Of a stretch of DNA of 64,000 nt, positions 27,017-36,453 are shown in pieces; position 1 is the stretch's first letter, and each line of letters opens with the position of its first letter. This DNA is from Pseudoalteromonas ostreae (GTDB lineage Bacteria; Pseudomonadota; Gammaproteobacteria; Enterobacterales; Alteromonadaceae), in the NCBI RefSeq assembly GCF_018069805.1, contig NZ_JAGPYN010000010.1, positions 1 through 64,000 on the forward strand, in the 5' to 3' direction. Below the pieces are notes generated by a model that was not told where the DNA came from, ran no database searches, and worked only from the letters and a program-made list of their open reading frames with translations. Both the position numbers and the translations under genes were made by a program.

Positions 27017-27436
27017 ATGAGCTTACTTACTTTTCATAACCAGTACCGAACGCAGCCATATCGTGCGCCTGATCAAACACAAACAGTTATACCTCCTAAA
27101 GCGGCAACTGAATTGCCGGATATGGCAAATACTAGCCAAGTTGATACAACAACATCTCTTAAAAACCCAAACTATGAAAAAAGTTTTCTTGAACAGGCAA
27201 ATGAAGCGCTTATTTATCAACGATTAGGTGTCGATAAAGAAAAGATAGCTGAACTTAAGGCGGCGATAGAAGAGCTGGCTAAAAAAATACAAGATCACGA
27301 CGGTGATACAAGCACGCTGGCTGAGCAAATGGAAGATTTACAAAAGATGCTTGAACAAGAGTATCAAAAAGGCCGAGAGCTACAACCTAAATCACCTGAT
27401 CACGACAAAGGTAAAATTATAAGTGCATTCGTATAG
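27017..27436 (+). CDS. uncharacterised coiled-coil protein
   Basis: I do not recognise this 139-aa protein. From the ATG at 27017 (MSLLTFHNQYRT), with GAGG six bases upstream, it has a proline- and threonine-rich, probably disordered first half. This is followed by a charged helical part (ALIYQRLGVDKEKIAELKAAIEELAKKIQD, then LAEQMEDLQKMLEQEYQKGREL) that should form a coiled coil. It has no signal peptide or membrane segment. Similar small proteins with an RLGVDKEKI-like helix occur in related marine bacteria as far as I recall, without a function. It appears monocistronic between the Crp-type regulator and an Mpo1-like gene. Confidence 0.6.
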   Translation: MSLLTFHNQYRTQPYRAPDQTQTVIPPKAATELPDMANTSQVDTTTSLKNPNYEKSFLEQANEALIYQRLGVDKEKIAELKAAIEELAKKIQDHDGDTSTLAEQMEDLQKMLEQEYQKGRELQPKSPDHDKGKIISAFV

Positions 27437-27524
27437 TGTTTATTTAAATGTCGGATAGCAGACATTGTTACTTTATAGTTATTTGCTAAAGTAGTTTTAT
27501 TACATAATAAAGCGAGGATAGGTG

Positions 27525-28028
27525 ATGAAAACCCTACAGCAACAACTAGGTAATTATGGTTTATATCATCGCTCAAAACGAAATGTTTTAACGCACTTTT
27601 TTGGCATACCTTTGATTGTATTTGCAGTTATTTGTTTACTTGCACGTATTCATATTCCACTTGGAGAGTTTGTTATAAATGCTGCGCAGATTGTGGTATT
27701 CGTATCTGTGGTTTATTACTTAATGCTCAGTGTGTCATTGGGATTAATTATGGCCATATTGTTAGTATTGTTTTCGATTGCCGCTGCCCCAATCGCGCAA
27801 CTCATTTTTAGTCATTGGTTGCAGATCAGTGCGGGGCTTTTTGTGTTTGGTTGGGTATTACAGTTTATCGGTCATTATTATGAAGGCAAAAAACCAGCAT
27901 TTATTGACGATATAGTAGGTCTAGTGATTGGACCTTTATTTGTTCTTGCCGAGCTACTTTTTATGTTGGGTTTCTATAAAACACTTGAACATGAAGTGAC
28001 TGAAATTGCAGGTCCAACTAAACCTTAA
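27525..28028 (+). CDS. Mpo1-like (DUF962) membrane protein
   Basis: A 167-aa inner-membrane protein with about four hydrophobic segments and the conserved histidine blocks YHRSKRNVLTHFFGIP near residue 15 and WVLQFIGHYYEGKKPAF near 110. These define the Mpo1/DUF962 family; yeast Mpo1 is an Fe(II)-dependent dioxygenase in alpha-oxidation of 2-hydroxy fatty acids. Bacterial members may share lipid-related chemistry, but this is not established. It lies 19 bp before a short-chain dehydrogenase pseudogene, so the two probably once formed an operon. A second, smaller Mpo1-like gene is at 40091-40402. Confidence 0.82.
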   Translation: MKTLQQQLGNYGLYHRSKRNVLTHFFGIPLIVFAVICLLARIHIPLGEFVINAAQIVVFVSVVYYLMLSVSLGLIMAILLVLFSIAAAPIAQLIFSHWLQISAGLFVFGWVLQFIGHYYEGKKPAFIDDIVGLVIGPLFVLAELLFMLGFYKTLEHEVTEIAGPTKP

Positions 28029-28047
28029 ACAGCTGAAAAGGTAAATA

Positions 28048-28826
28048 ATGAATTTTAATAATAAAACAGTATGGATCACTGGTGCATCTTCAGGTATTGG
28101 CAAAGAGTTAGCAATTCAATTTGCACAGTTGGGCGCTCGCGTTATTTTATCTGCGCGTAATATCGCTAAGCTAGAGCTGCTGAGTAGTGAATTAAATGGC
28201 ACTCAACACAAAATTATTCCATTGGATTTATCTGAACCAGAACAAGTGCTTGAATACGTAACAGAACACATCAATGACATTGGTAAAGTGGATATTTTAA
28301 TTAATAATGGCGGTGTATCACAGCGTAGTTTATTTTTAGAAAATGACTTTACTGTATACCGCCAACTTATGGAAGTGAACTACTTTGGTTTGATTGCGTT
28401 AACTAAAGCAGTATTACCGAGTATGGTTAAAAATGGTGGTGGCTCAGTAGTATCGCAGGCAAAGTTGGCTCTAAATTTAGGACCGGTTACTCAGGCTCTA
28501 AATACGCTGTAGTAGGTTTTATGGATTGTTTACGAGCTGAAGTGGCCGATAAAAACATTCATTGTTTGACTATCTGCCCAGGCTCGATAAAAACGGCTAT
28601 TGCTCATAATTCACTTAATGAACATGGTATTGCACAAAATAAAGCGGAGCACTCCATTGAAAATGGCATGGATGTCAAGCTTGCTGTTAGGCAGATGATA
28701 AGTGCTATCGCAAAAGGAAAAGATGAAGTTGTGATAGGTGAGGGACTAAGTGGCTTGGCACCCACTATAAAGCGTTTTTTTCCGAGCTTATTTAACCGTT
28801 TAACAGCAAGAACCAGCTATCGGTAA
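28048..28826 (+). pseudogene. short-chain dehydrogenase/reductase, frameshifted
   Basis: The first frame (28048 onward) begins MNFNNKTVWITGASSGIGKELA with the NAD(P)-binding TGxxxGIG and later LINNGGVS. After GGGSVV at about 28452 it loses the family sequence and reaches a stop at 28512. The correct sequence resumes two bases later in another frame as AGKVGSKFRTGYSGSKYAVVGFMDCLRAEVA, including the catalytic YxxxK, and runs to 28826. The break removes a 3n+1 number of bases exactly where SDR enzymes have VSS with the active-site Ser, so several residues are missing. Unless this is a sequencing error, the enzyme is inactive. It resembles DHRS7-type dehydrogenases. Confidence 0.85.
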
Positions 28827-28966
28827 AATAAGGTAGCTCTTTTTACGCTATTGGTTGAATTGCAAACAAACACACGGACAACGAGGACGTTTCGTCTTTT
28901 ATTACTTGCACCATAAGTTATATGCCCTTAAAGTGTAAAAAATGTTGTGAAAGAGTAACTATTGTA

Positions 28967-29431
28967 ATGGAACAAGAACAAGTGGAATCAAAACAAGCTA
29001 AACCGCTAACATCAGATGAACAAGAGCAAGCAAAGCAGCAAAGTATTGCATGGCAACGTGAGTGTTTTCAAAATGCACAAAAGCATTTAGCAGAAAAGGG
29101 CGTAATGCCAAAAACTTTACTAGAAAAAGAAAGCCGCTTTATTGCACCATTATGTGCCCTATGGAAGTTTAAAGGCCAAGATAGTAAAAGTTATTGGGTG
29201 ATCACCGGTCGCTTACCAACTGATCATGCGTTAGCATCGGTTGCGGCAACTGCCCGTGATGCACTGCGATATTTTTCTCTACAATGGCAGCTAAAAGCTG
29301 ATCAAATTATGTATAGTGGTGGTGCGCGAGATAAAACTCAAGTTGATTTCGCTAATCTGCTAATTAATCGCGCTCATGGTCTTTACGAAATGTATGAAAA
29401 AGAAGAGTTGTGGCTTAACGAAGCTAAATAA
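28967..29431 (+). CDS. DUF4826-like protein, function unknown
   Basis: A 154-aa cytoplasmic protein from the ATG at 28967 (MEQEQVESKQAKPLTSDEQEQ); a longer reading from 28922 adds 15 residues without clear support. The core FIAPLCALWKFKGQDSKSYWVITGRLPTDHALASVAATARDALRYFSLQWQLKADQI fits the small gammaproteobacterial DUF4826 family, for which I know no function. It is separate from the SDR pseudogene and ends at a strong bidirectional terminator. Confidence 0.6.
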   Translation: MEQEQVESKQAKPLTSDEQEQAKQQSIAWQRECFQNAQKHLAEKGVMPKTLLEKESRFIAPLCALWKFKGQDSKSYWVITGRLPTDHALASVAATARDALRYFSLQWQLKADQIMYSGGARDKTQVDFANLLINRAHGLYEMYEKEELWLNEAK

Positions 29432-29460
29432 CTTGGACTCAGGGTAAATAAATTAGTTAT

Positions 29461-29507
29461 AAAAGCGAGCTTATTATCTGACTTGTCAGAGTAATAAGCT
29501 CGCTTTT
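29461..29507. terminator. strong bidirectional terminator
   Basis: A 16-bp perfect stem AAAAGCGAGCTTATTA/TAATAAGCTCGCTTTT with an inner TCTGA/TCAGA stem, followed by T-runs on both strands. It separates the plus-strand DUF4826 gene from the minus-strand GNAT-roxA pair. Confidence 0.92.
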
Positions 29508-29517
29508 TAGTTTTAAT

Positions 29518-29976
29518 TTAATGTACCAGAGTAAATGGTTTTGTATCAAATCTATTTATTGGGCATTGCATCCGTAGCCTTGGAATACCCGCTTCCATAA
29601 ACACATGGCCTTGTTGTTCAAAGCCATTGCGTTTAAATCGTTCTACTTCATTTAAAATGCAATTAATACTGACGCAATCACAGCCTTGTTGCTGTGCAAG
29701 CTCAACAATATATGTAAGTAGTGAGCTATATACAGAGCGATTGCGATGCTCTGGCAACACTGCAATACGTCCAATAAGGCCGTCGCTACATAACCGACCA
29801 GTGGCGATTGCCACTTGGCTATCGTCAGTTACAAGAATATGATGAGCATACTGATCAAGGTTATCAAACTCGACATGTTTGGGTATATGCAGTTCACATA
29901 CAAATACCCGTTCTCTGACATGTTGGAGTAATTCTTTACCCAACTCCCATTCTACTTTGTTGATATGATAGCCCAT
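29518..29976 (-). CDS. GNAT-family N-acetyltransferase
   Basis: A 152-aa acetyl-CoA-dependent acyltransferase. The acetyl-CoA-binding region IGRIAVLPEHRNRSVYSSLLTYIVELAQQQGC lies at about 70-100, preceded by the GRL strand and followed by NEVERFKRNGFEQQGHVFMEAGIPRLRM, the C-terminal part seen in ElaA- and YjcF-type GNAT proteins. The substrate is unknown. It begins 12 bp after the roxA stop and is probably cotranscribed with it, ending at the terminator at 29461. Confidence 0.85.
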   Translation of the reverse strand: MGYHINKVEWELGKELLQHVRERVFVCELHIPKHVEFDNLDQYAHHILVTDDSQVAIATGRLCSDGLIGRIAVLPEHRNRSVYSSLLTYIVELAQQQGCDCVSINCILNEVERFKRNGFEQQGHVFMEAGIPRLRMQCPINRFDTKPFTLVH

Positions 29977-29988
29977 AAAAACACACTC

Positions 29989-31134
29989 CTAGCAAAACCA
30001 AATCCCCTCATTTAAAAGTGTAGTAAATGTTTGTACGAAAACTAAACTATTTTTTGAACTATTAAGTTGCTCCGCTGTCACCGAGGTGTGATCCGTGAGT
30101 AATTTAACCGCGTTTAGATCACTAATAGGAAGGTTATAATTCTCACCATTGACGCTTAAAAGTATTTCATTTTCGTAAACTTGATATAACGCACGGGTGC
30201 CACCGAGGCGTTCAAAAACCACATCATTATCATTCAATAGCTCAGCTATTTGTTCATTATCAAATAAGTCTTCTGGTGGTATTAAATCCATCTCATGTTT
30301 AGGTTGACTCAGGGTAGTACCTAACCACGTTTTAAATAATGCCTCGTTATTTAACATAGCTTGCATTAATTGCTTAACGCTATCGGCTTCCGTTGGTTGG
30401 ATCTCGCCTTTAGAGTCTCGAAGCATGATGTGAGGATCTTGATAACGGTTATTTCCCGCTTCTTTATCAATAATATGATCAGCAAAATTTGACAATAAAT
30501 CACGTTGGTTTGGTGCACGGAAACCAATTGAGTAGTTTAATGCGTTTTCAACAGCGTAACCTTCATGCGGGCAGCCCGGTGGGATGTATAAAATATCGCC
30601 AGGTTCAAGGATGCAGTCAATCACAGCTGGAAATTGCTCAACTTGTAATAAACTTTTATTTTGTGCAAATTGTTTTAGGTTATTATCTGGCATACCGACA
30701 CGCCAGTGACGCTTGCCTTCACCTTGAATAATAAATACGTCGTATTGATCTAAATGTGGACCGACTCCTCCTTGAGGCGTTGAAAAGCTGATCATTAAAT
30801 CATCAATACGCCAATTAGGAATAAACCGAAATGGTTCAAGCAATTGTGCAGCCGCTGGGTGCCAATGATCTACAGCTTGTACCAGTAGGGTAGAATGCTG
30901 CTCTTTAAGTAATTCAAAACTTTCAAATGGACCATGGTAAGCATGCCAATCATTATTGTGATTGGTAATTATACGCGACTCAATATTCTCTTCCATGGCA
31001 AGACCCGCAAGCTCATTTGCATCGAGTGGATCGACAAAGTCTGCAAAACCTTGTGTGATTAATAGTGGTTTTTTTTGCCAAAAATCATTCAGAAACTCTT
31101 GCTCAGATAAATTGTTAATTACTAATTGATACAT
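29989..31134 (-). CDS. roxA: ribosomal protein uL16 3-hydroxylase RoxA (cupin/JmjC-type)
   Basis: A 381-aa Fe(II)/2-oxoglutarate oxygenase, close in size to E. coli YcfD/RoxA (373 aa), which hydroxylates Arg81 of ribosomal protein L16. The JmjC-like core has FSTPQGGVGPHLDQYDVFIIQGEGKRHWRVG with the metal-binding HxD, and GDILYIPPGCPHEGYAVENALNYSIGFRAP with the distal His. The ATG at 31134 (MYQLVINNLSEQEFLNDFW) is chosen; 24 further upstream codons lack support. In many relatives this gene directly follows purB; here the hcn operon lies between them. Confidence 0.88.
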   Translation of the reverse strand: MYQLVINNLSEQEFLNDFWQKKPLLITQGFADFVDPLDANELAGLAMEENIESRIITNHNNDWHAYHGPFESFELLKEQHSTLLVQAVDHWHPAAAQLLEPFRFIPNWRIDDLMISFSTPQGGVGPHLDQYDVFIIQGEGKRHWRVGMPDNNLKQFAQNKSLLQVEQFPAVIDCILEPGDILYIPPGCPHEGYAVENALNYSIGFRAPNQRDLLSNFADHIIDKEAGNNRYQDPHIMLRDSKGEIQPTEADSVKQLMQAMLNNEALFKTWLGTTLSQPKHEMDLIPPEDLFDNEQIAELLNDNDVVFERLGGTRALYQVYENEILLSVNGENYNLPISDLNAVKLLTDHTSVTAEQLNSSKNSLVFVQTFTTLLNEGIWFC

Positions 31135-31351
31135 ACTTTTTACCGAAAAGGGTGGTACGTTTAAAATAAGAAAGGCTAGATTTGACGATAGGATTAATCT
31201 AACCAAGTTACGTTATATTGACACTAAGATATCAAATAAAACAAAAAGCTACGCAGTTTAAAACTAGAATAGATTTGGGTCAATGTCTACTTATGAAAGT
31301 TACTTAACAACATGATAATGCTTATAAAATGTGCTTTATAGTTTTGATATC

Positions 31352-31365
31352 ATGATCTAGATCAA
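31352..31365 (+). promoter_or_regulatory. FNR/ANR-type box of the hcn operon
   Basis: ATGATCTAGATCAA matches the FNR/ANR consensus TTGAT-N4-ATCAA at nine of ten defined bases. Its centre is about 43 bp upstream of the start predicted from the -10 TATTAT at 31391-31396, the class II activating position near -41.5. In Pseudomonas the anaerobic regulator ANR activates hcnABC through such a box. No lux-type quorum-sensing box was recognised. The rest of 31135-31481 is very AT-rich and gene-free. Confidence 0.65.
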
Positions 31366-31481
31366 TAAACTGTCATAAAATATAAGTATTTATTATTTAT
31401 ATTTGTCACTCACTTTATTTATATTTACCCTGCACACCCCAAATAACATTAATTCACACATTAATTATATCAAGGAAAATT

Positions 31482-31796
31482 ATGGAATGCTTAAAACGGA
31501 CAAGGGACATTACACCAATTACAAAACCTTCTTTTGAGATAAAGGTTAATCAAAAAATGGTTGAAGTGAGTGACGGTGAAACTATTTTATCAGTCCTATT
31601 AGCAACAGAACAGACAGGGCTCATGAGCAATGATCACCAAGTTGTATCAGGTGCTTATTGTGGTATGGGAGTATGTCATTGTTGTCATGTCAAGGTTAAC
31701 CAGCGCTTTAAGAAAAGAGCATGTCAGACCGTCGTACAACCTAATATGGTAGTCGAAACATTAACGAATCGCTTTTTAGAGGAGGGGATAAAATGA
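31482..31796 (+). CDS. hcnA: hydrogen cyanide synthase subunit HcnA
   Basis: A 104-aa [2Fe-2S] subunit, the same length as Pseudomonas HcnA as I recall it. The cluster cysteines are Cys60, Cys65 and Cys68 (GAYCGMGVCHCC) and Cys81 (KKRACQT), in an adrenodoxin-like fold with GETILSVLLA before them. The N-terminus LKRTRDITPI resembles Pseudomonas HcnA closely. AAGGA precedes the ATG. Its stop overlaps the hcnB start (ATGA), giving translational coupling. Related small subunits occur in opine oxidases and D-hydroxyproline dehydrogenase, but the N-terminal resemblance and the three-gene lengths favour HcnA. Confidence 0.87.
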   Translation: MECLKRTRDITPITKPSFEIKVNQKMVEVSDGETILSVLLATEQTGLMSNDHQVVSGAYCGMGVCHCCHVKVNQRFKKRACQTVVQPNMVVETLTNRFLEEGIK

Positions 31797-33184
31797 GTGA
31801 TTTATACCCTGTTATTATTGTTGGCGGCGGTCCTGCTGGTACGGCTGCGGCTGCTCAATTAGGAAAGTTTGGTATTGAAAGTGAGATTATCGAGGAAGCC
31901 TCAAAAATAGGAGGGGTGATTTATCGTGGTCCATTACGTAATACGGCCACTTTACCTCATTTAGATGATAATTTAAAAAGATCAATGGCTGCTTTACAAA
32001 CACGTTATGAAAATCAGCGTGCTAATATTAAATTAAAATTAAATACACGGGTTTTAGGGCCTGAAGGAAAAAGTAAGTTATTGTTAAATAACGATGAAGT
32101 ACTTAATACTATAGATTACCAAGAGCTAATATTAGCTACAGGTTGCCATGAAAGAAGTGTCCCTTTTGCTGGTTGGCAGTTGCCAGGCGTGATGTTGATG
32201 GGAGGCGTTCAATTACAAATTAAAAGTGGTTTAGTGAAACCTGGTAACCGTATGGCACTCGTTGGTACTGGGCCTTTATTACCACTTGTTGCTTGTCAGT
32301 TACATAAATCAGGTGTTGAGGTGGTTGGTGTTTATGAGGCCAGCCAGTTTAGTAAACTTGCACGCGAGGCCGTTGCCTTACTAAACAAACCAAAGCTGAC
32401 GCTATCAGGTTTGAGTATGATGGGTTATTTGAAAAAACACAATATACCATTTCATTATGGGTGGGGTGTGGTTAAGGCAAAAGGGGAGCAGAAATTAAGC
32501 CAACTTGTTGTTGCTCCTTACAATGAACAATGGCAAGCAGATACACAAAAGTCTAAAACTATTGATGTTGATTCTGTTGGCGTTGGCTATGGATTTGTAG
32601 CGCGTAGCCAGTTAGCTATGTTACTAGGTGTTGAGCATAGCTACAGTAATGTTAGTGGTAATGTTCCCGAGCTAGATAAGTGGCAGCATAGTAGCGTTAA
32701 TAACGTATATGTTGCAGGGGATAGCAGTGGCTTACTTGGTGCTGATGCGGCTATTTGTGAAGGTCAAATAGCTGCGCTCCGGATTGCACAAAATCGTGGT
32801 AAGTTAACAGCTCAACAAGCGACTCAACAAGCAAGTAAAATAATTAAAAAGCTAGATCGTATCAAACGTTTTCGATATGGATTTGATCGTTTCTCAACAA
32901 GGCAAGTTGGCTTGATGGATTTAGCCGAGGTTGACACTATTGTTTGTCGTTGTGAACAAACTACACGTGGACAAATTGATATTGCTATTGCTCAAGGAGT
33001 AAAAGATATAACAAGTTTGAAGATGCGGACTCGGATTGGTATGGGAGATTGCCAAGGTAAAACTTGTTCTAGTTATGCCATAGATAGGCTACACCAAGCC
33101 GGCTGTACAGAAAATGTTGGCGTAATAAAACCTCGTTTTCCACTTGATCCTATTCCTTTTGCTATGTTGGAAGAACACGTATGA
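31793..33184 (+). CDS. hcnB: hydrogen cyanide synthase subunit HcnB
   Basis: A 463-aa FAD/NAD(P)-type oxidoreductase subunit. It begins with the dinucleotide-binding IIVGGGPAGTAAAAQLGKFG, has ELILATGCHERSVPFAGWQLPGV in the middle and a second nucleotide site (MALVGTGPLLPLVACQL). A C-terminal BFD-like iron-sulphur segment follows (TIVCRCEQTTRGQI with GMGDCQGKTCSSY). HcnABC oxidises glycine to HCN and CO2 at the inner membrane, passing electrons to the respiratory chain. GAGGAGGGG precedes the start; both ends overlap neighbouring genes by ATGA, typical of subunits made in fixed ratio. Confidence 0.88.
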   Translation: MSDLYPVIIVGGGPAGTAAAAQLGKFGIESEIIEEASKIGGVIYRGPLRNTATLPHLDDNLKRSMAALQTRYENQRANIKLKLNTRVLGPEGKSKLLLNNDEVLNTIDYQELILATGCHERSVPFAGWQLPGVMLMGGVQLQIKSGLVKPGNRMALVGTGPLLPLVACQLHKSGVEVVGVYEASQFSKLAREAVALLNKPKLTLSGLSMMGYLKKHNIPFHYGWGVVKAKGEQKLSQLVVAPYNEQWQADTQKSKTIDVDSVGVGYGFVARSQLAMLLGVEHSYSNVSGNVPELDKWQHSSVNNVYVAGDSSGLLGADAAICEGQIAALRIAQNRGKLTAQQATQQASKIIKKLDRIKRFRYGFDRFSTRQVGLMDLAEVDTIVCRCEQTTRGQIDIAIAQGVKDITSLKMRTRIGMGDCQGKTCSSYAIDRLHQAGCTENVGVIKPRFPLDPIPFAMLEEHV

Positions 33185-34392
33185 AAAAATTTGATATTGT
33201 AATTGCCGGTGGCGGCGTTATTGGTGCAGCATGCGCTTACTTTTTAAGCCGAGATACAGATTTAAAAATTGCTCTGATTGATATTAAAAAACCTGGCAAT
33301 GCTTCACGAGCATCTGCTGGTGGCTTATGGGCAATTGGTGAGTCAGTTGGACTTGGATGTGGCGTTATATTCTTTAAAACGTTATCTAAGTTGCAAAGTG
33401 AAGCTAATGGTAAAGAAATTCCTGTAATGCGACCTCATCAGCTGCCTGATTGTTTTTTTGAGTTTGCATTAACATCAAATGATATGTATCCCGCGCTGCA
33501 TCAAGAGATGTTAGAGCGCCATGGTGTTGATTTTAAATTTGAGCGTACTGGCTTGAAATTTATCATGTATAACGAAGATGACAGAATTTATGCTGATCAG
33601 ATCACCAGCGGCATTCCCCATCTGGCAGATCAAATTCGATGGTTAGATGCTGAACAGCTCAAAAAAGAAGAGCCTTATATAACACCTGATGCTATTGGTG
33701 CCATCGATTTTATTTGTGATCATCAAGTAAATCCTTACCGCTTGGTTGATGCATATACGGAAAGCGCACGTCAAAACGGTGTTGAACTAGTACTCAATAC
33801 CGAAGTAACATCTGTGATTCGAGAAGGAAGTCGAGTTATGGGAGTTGAAACAACATCAGGCACTTTTCAATGTAATACTTTGATCAACGCAGCAGGTGCT
33901 TGGGCTGATGAATTATTTCATCAAGCTACTGGATACAATATGCCTGTTTACCCTGTTAAAGGACAAATTGTGTTGTCTGAACGTATGCCTAAAATTCTTA
34001 ATGGGTGTATCAGTACCAGTGATTGCTATATTGCACAAAAAGATAATGGTGAAATATTGATCGGATCAACGACCGAAGAGAAGGGTTTTGATACGACGAA
34101 TACATTAGATAAGATAACGGAGCTTTCACAGGGAGCAATGAAATGCTTGCCTATCTTAAAAGAAAGTAATATCAAACGCTGTTGGGCTGGACTACGTCCT
34201 GGTACGCCAGATGAATTACCTATTTTAGGTGAAGTGCCCGGAGTTGAAGGCTATTTAAATGCATGTGGACATTTTAGAACCGGTATTTTAACTTCGGCTA
34301 TTACTGGACAATTAATAACTGAATTAGTGACAGGTCAGCCAACTAGCTTAGATCTGACTCCATTTAGTGTTGCACGCTTTTTAGAAGGGTAA
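33181..34392 (+). CDS. hcnC: hydrogen cyanide synthase subunit HcnC
   Basis: A 403-aa FAD-dependent amino-acid oxidase-like (DAO family) subunit, somewhat shorter than Pseudomonas HcnC (about 417-420 aa). The N-terminal FAD site is DIVIAGGGVIGAACAYFLSRD, followed by ASRASAGGLWAIGE, LINAAGAWADELFHQATG, PVKGQIVLSE and the C-terminal WAGLRPGTPDELPILGEVPGVEGYLNACGHFRTGILTS. It is the probable glycine-oxidising subunit. It is coupled to hcnB, and the operon ends at a strong terminator shared with convergent purB. Opine or hydroxyproline oxidation remains the main alternative for the complex. Confidence 0.87.
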   Translation: MKKFDIVIAGGGVIGAACAYFLSRDTDLKIALIDIKKPGNASRASAGGLWAIGESVGLGCGVIFFKTLSKLQSEANGKEIPVMRPHQLPDCFFEFALTSNDMYPALHQEMLERHGVDFKFERTGLKFIMYNEDDRIYADQITSGIPHLADQIRWLDAEQLKKEEPYITPDAIGAIDFICDHQVNPYRLVDAYTESARQNGVELVLNTEVTSVIREGSRVMGVETTSGTFQCNTLINAAGAWADELFHQATGYNMPVYPVKGQIVLSERMPKILNGCISTSDCYIAQKDNGEILIGSTTEEKGFDTTNTLDKITELSQGAMKCLPILKESNIKRCWAGLRPGTPDELPILGEVPGVEGYLNACGHFRTGILTSAITGQLITELVTGQPTSLDLTPFSVARFLEG

Positions 34393-34403
34393 ACAATAGA
34401 AAC

Positions 34404-34434
34404 AAAAAAGCGAAAGAAAATCTTTCGCTTTTTT
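34404..34434. terminator. bidirectional terminator between hcnC and purB
   Basis: Fourteen-base arms AAAAAAGCGAAAGA/TCTTTCGCTTTTTT around a 3-nt loop, with T-runs for both directions, lying between the convergent hcnC and purB genes. Confidence 0.9.
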
Positions 34435-34447
34435 TACTGATCAGTTA

Positions 34448-35833
<1,386 letters not shown>

Positions 35834-35850
35834 TTAGTTTTGAACGATAA

Positions 35851-36453
35851 TTAAATATGGTTTTTAGCAATGGCGATAATTCTTCGTTTCGCAAAGAAAA
35901 AGTGACGGCGTTTACCGCCCATTTGTCGCCATAATACTGCACTGCGAATACCTGCTAATAATAATGCACGTATCTTGTGTTGTACTAATTGCTGTTTTAG
36001 TAAGTCAGGCTTGCCATAAACCTGAATTCGGTGCCCTAGGGGGCTAAGCACCTTTGAATAAATATCGGCAAGTGCCGTAATAACAGTGTCATCAGTAATA
36101 GCAAAGTGATCAAGACGTCGCTTGATATCATCAATGCTTTTACCAAGCTCTGCTAAGCTACTTGCTTTTGCGCTCAGTGCACGCTCAAGTTGCATTAAAC
36201 CGCCAACGTATTTGACGATTTCAACATCTTTCTTTGCACCTGCACTGAGTTGATCAAGTAAGATTTTATAACCATCTCTTAGATTCTCACTGCCTTGATA
36301 CACATCACTGGGTGAATCAGGGGAGGTTTGTACAATACTGGTTAATAGTTTTTCTAATTCGTAATCGTTGCTACTGCCGTACTGCGCTATTTTTTGAACT
36401 TGTTTAGCAACTTGGCACATGGCTGCTAATGCCATGACTTGGTGTTCATTCAT
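35851..36453 (-). CDS. hflD: high-frequency lysogenization protein HflD
   Basis: A 200-aa mostly helical protein, the length of the HflD family (about 205-213 aa). The N-terminus MALAAMCQVAKQVQKIAQYGSSN and the PLGHRIQVYGKPDLLKQQLVQHKIRALLLAGIRSAVLWRQMGGKRRHFFFAKRR tail are family features. In E. coli it is membrane-associated and counteracts the lambda CII activator; its cellular role is otherwise unclear. Its start codon overlaps the mnmA stop by one base. Confidence 0.95.
   Translation of the reverse strand: MNEHQVMALAAMCQVAKQVQKIAQYGSSNDYELEKLLTSIVQTSPDSPSDVYQGSENLRDGYKILLDQLSAGAKKDVEIVKYVGGLMQLERALSAKASSLAELGKSIDDIKRRLDHFAITDDTVITALADIYSKVLSPLGHRIQVYGKPDLLKQQLVQHKIRALLLAGIRSAVLWRQMGGKRRHFFFAKRRIIAIAKNHI

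Noticed and set aside
31482-34392. Opine oxidase or D-hydroxyproline dehydrogenase instead of cyanide synthase
   Set aside because: Subunit types are shared, but the small subunit resembles HcnA in its N-terminus and length, the lengths fit HcnABC, and an ANR-type box precedes the operon. No proline or opine catabolic gene is adjacent. Kept as an alternative in the entries.
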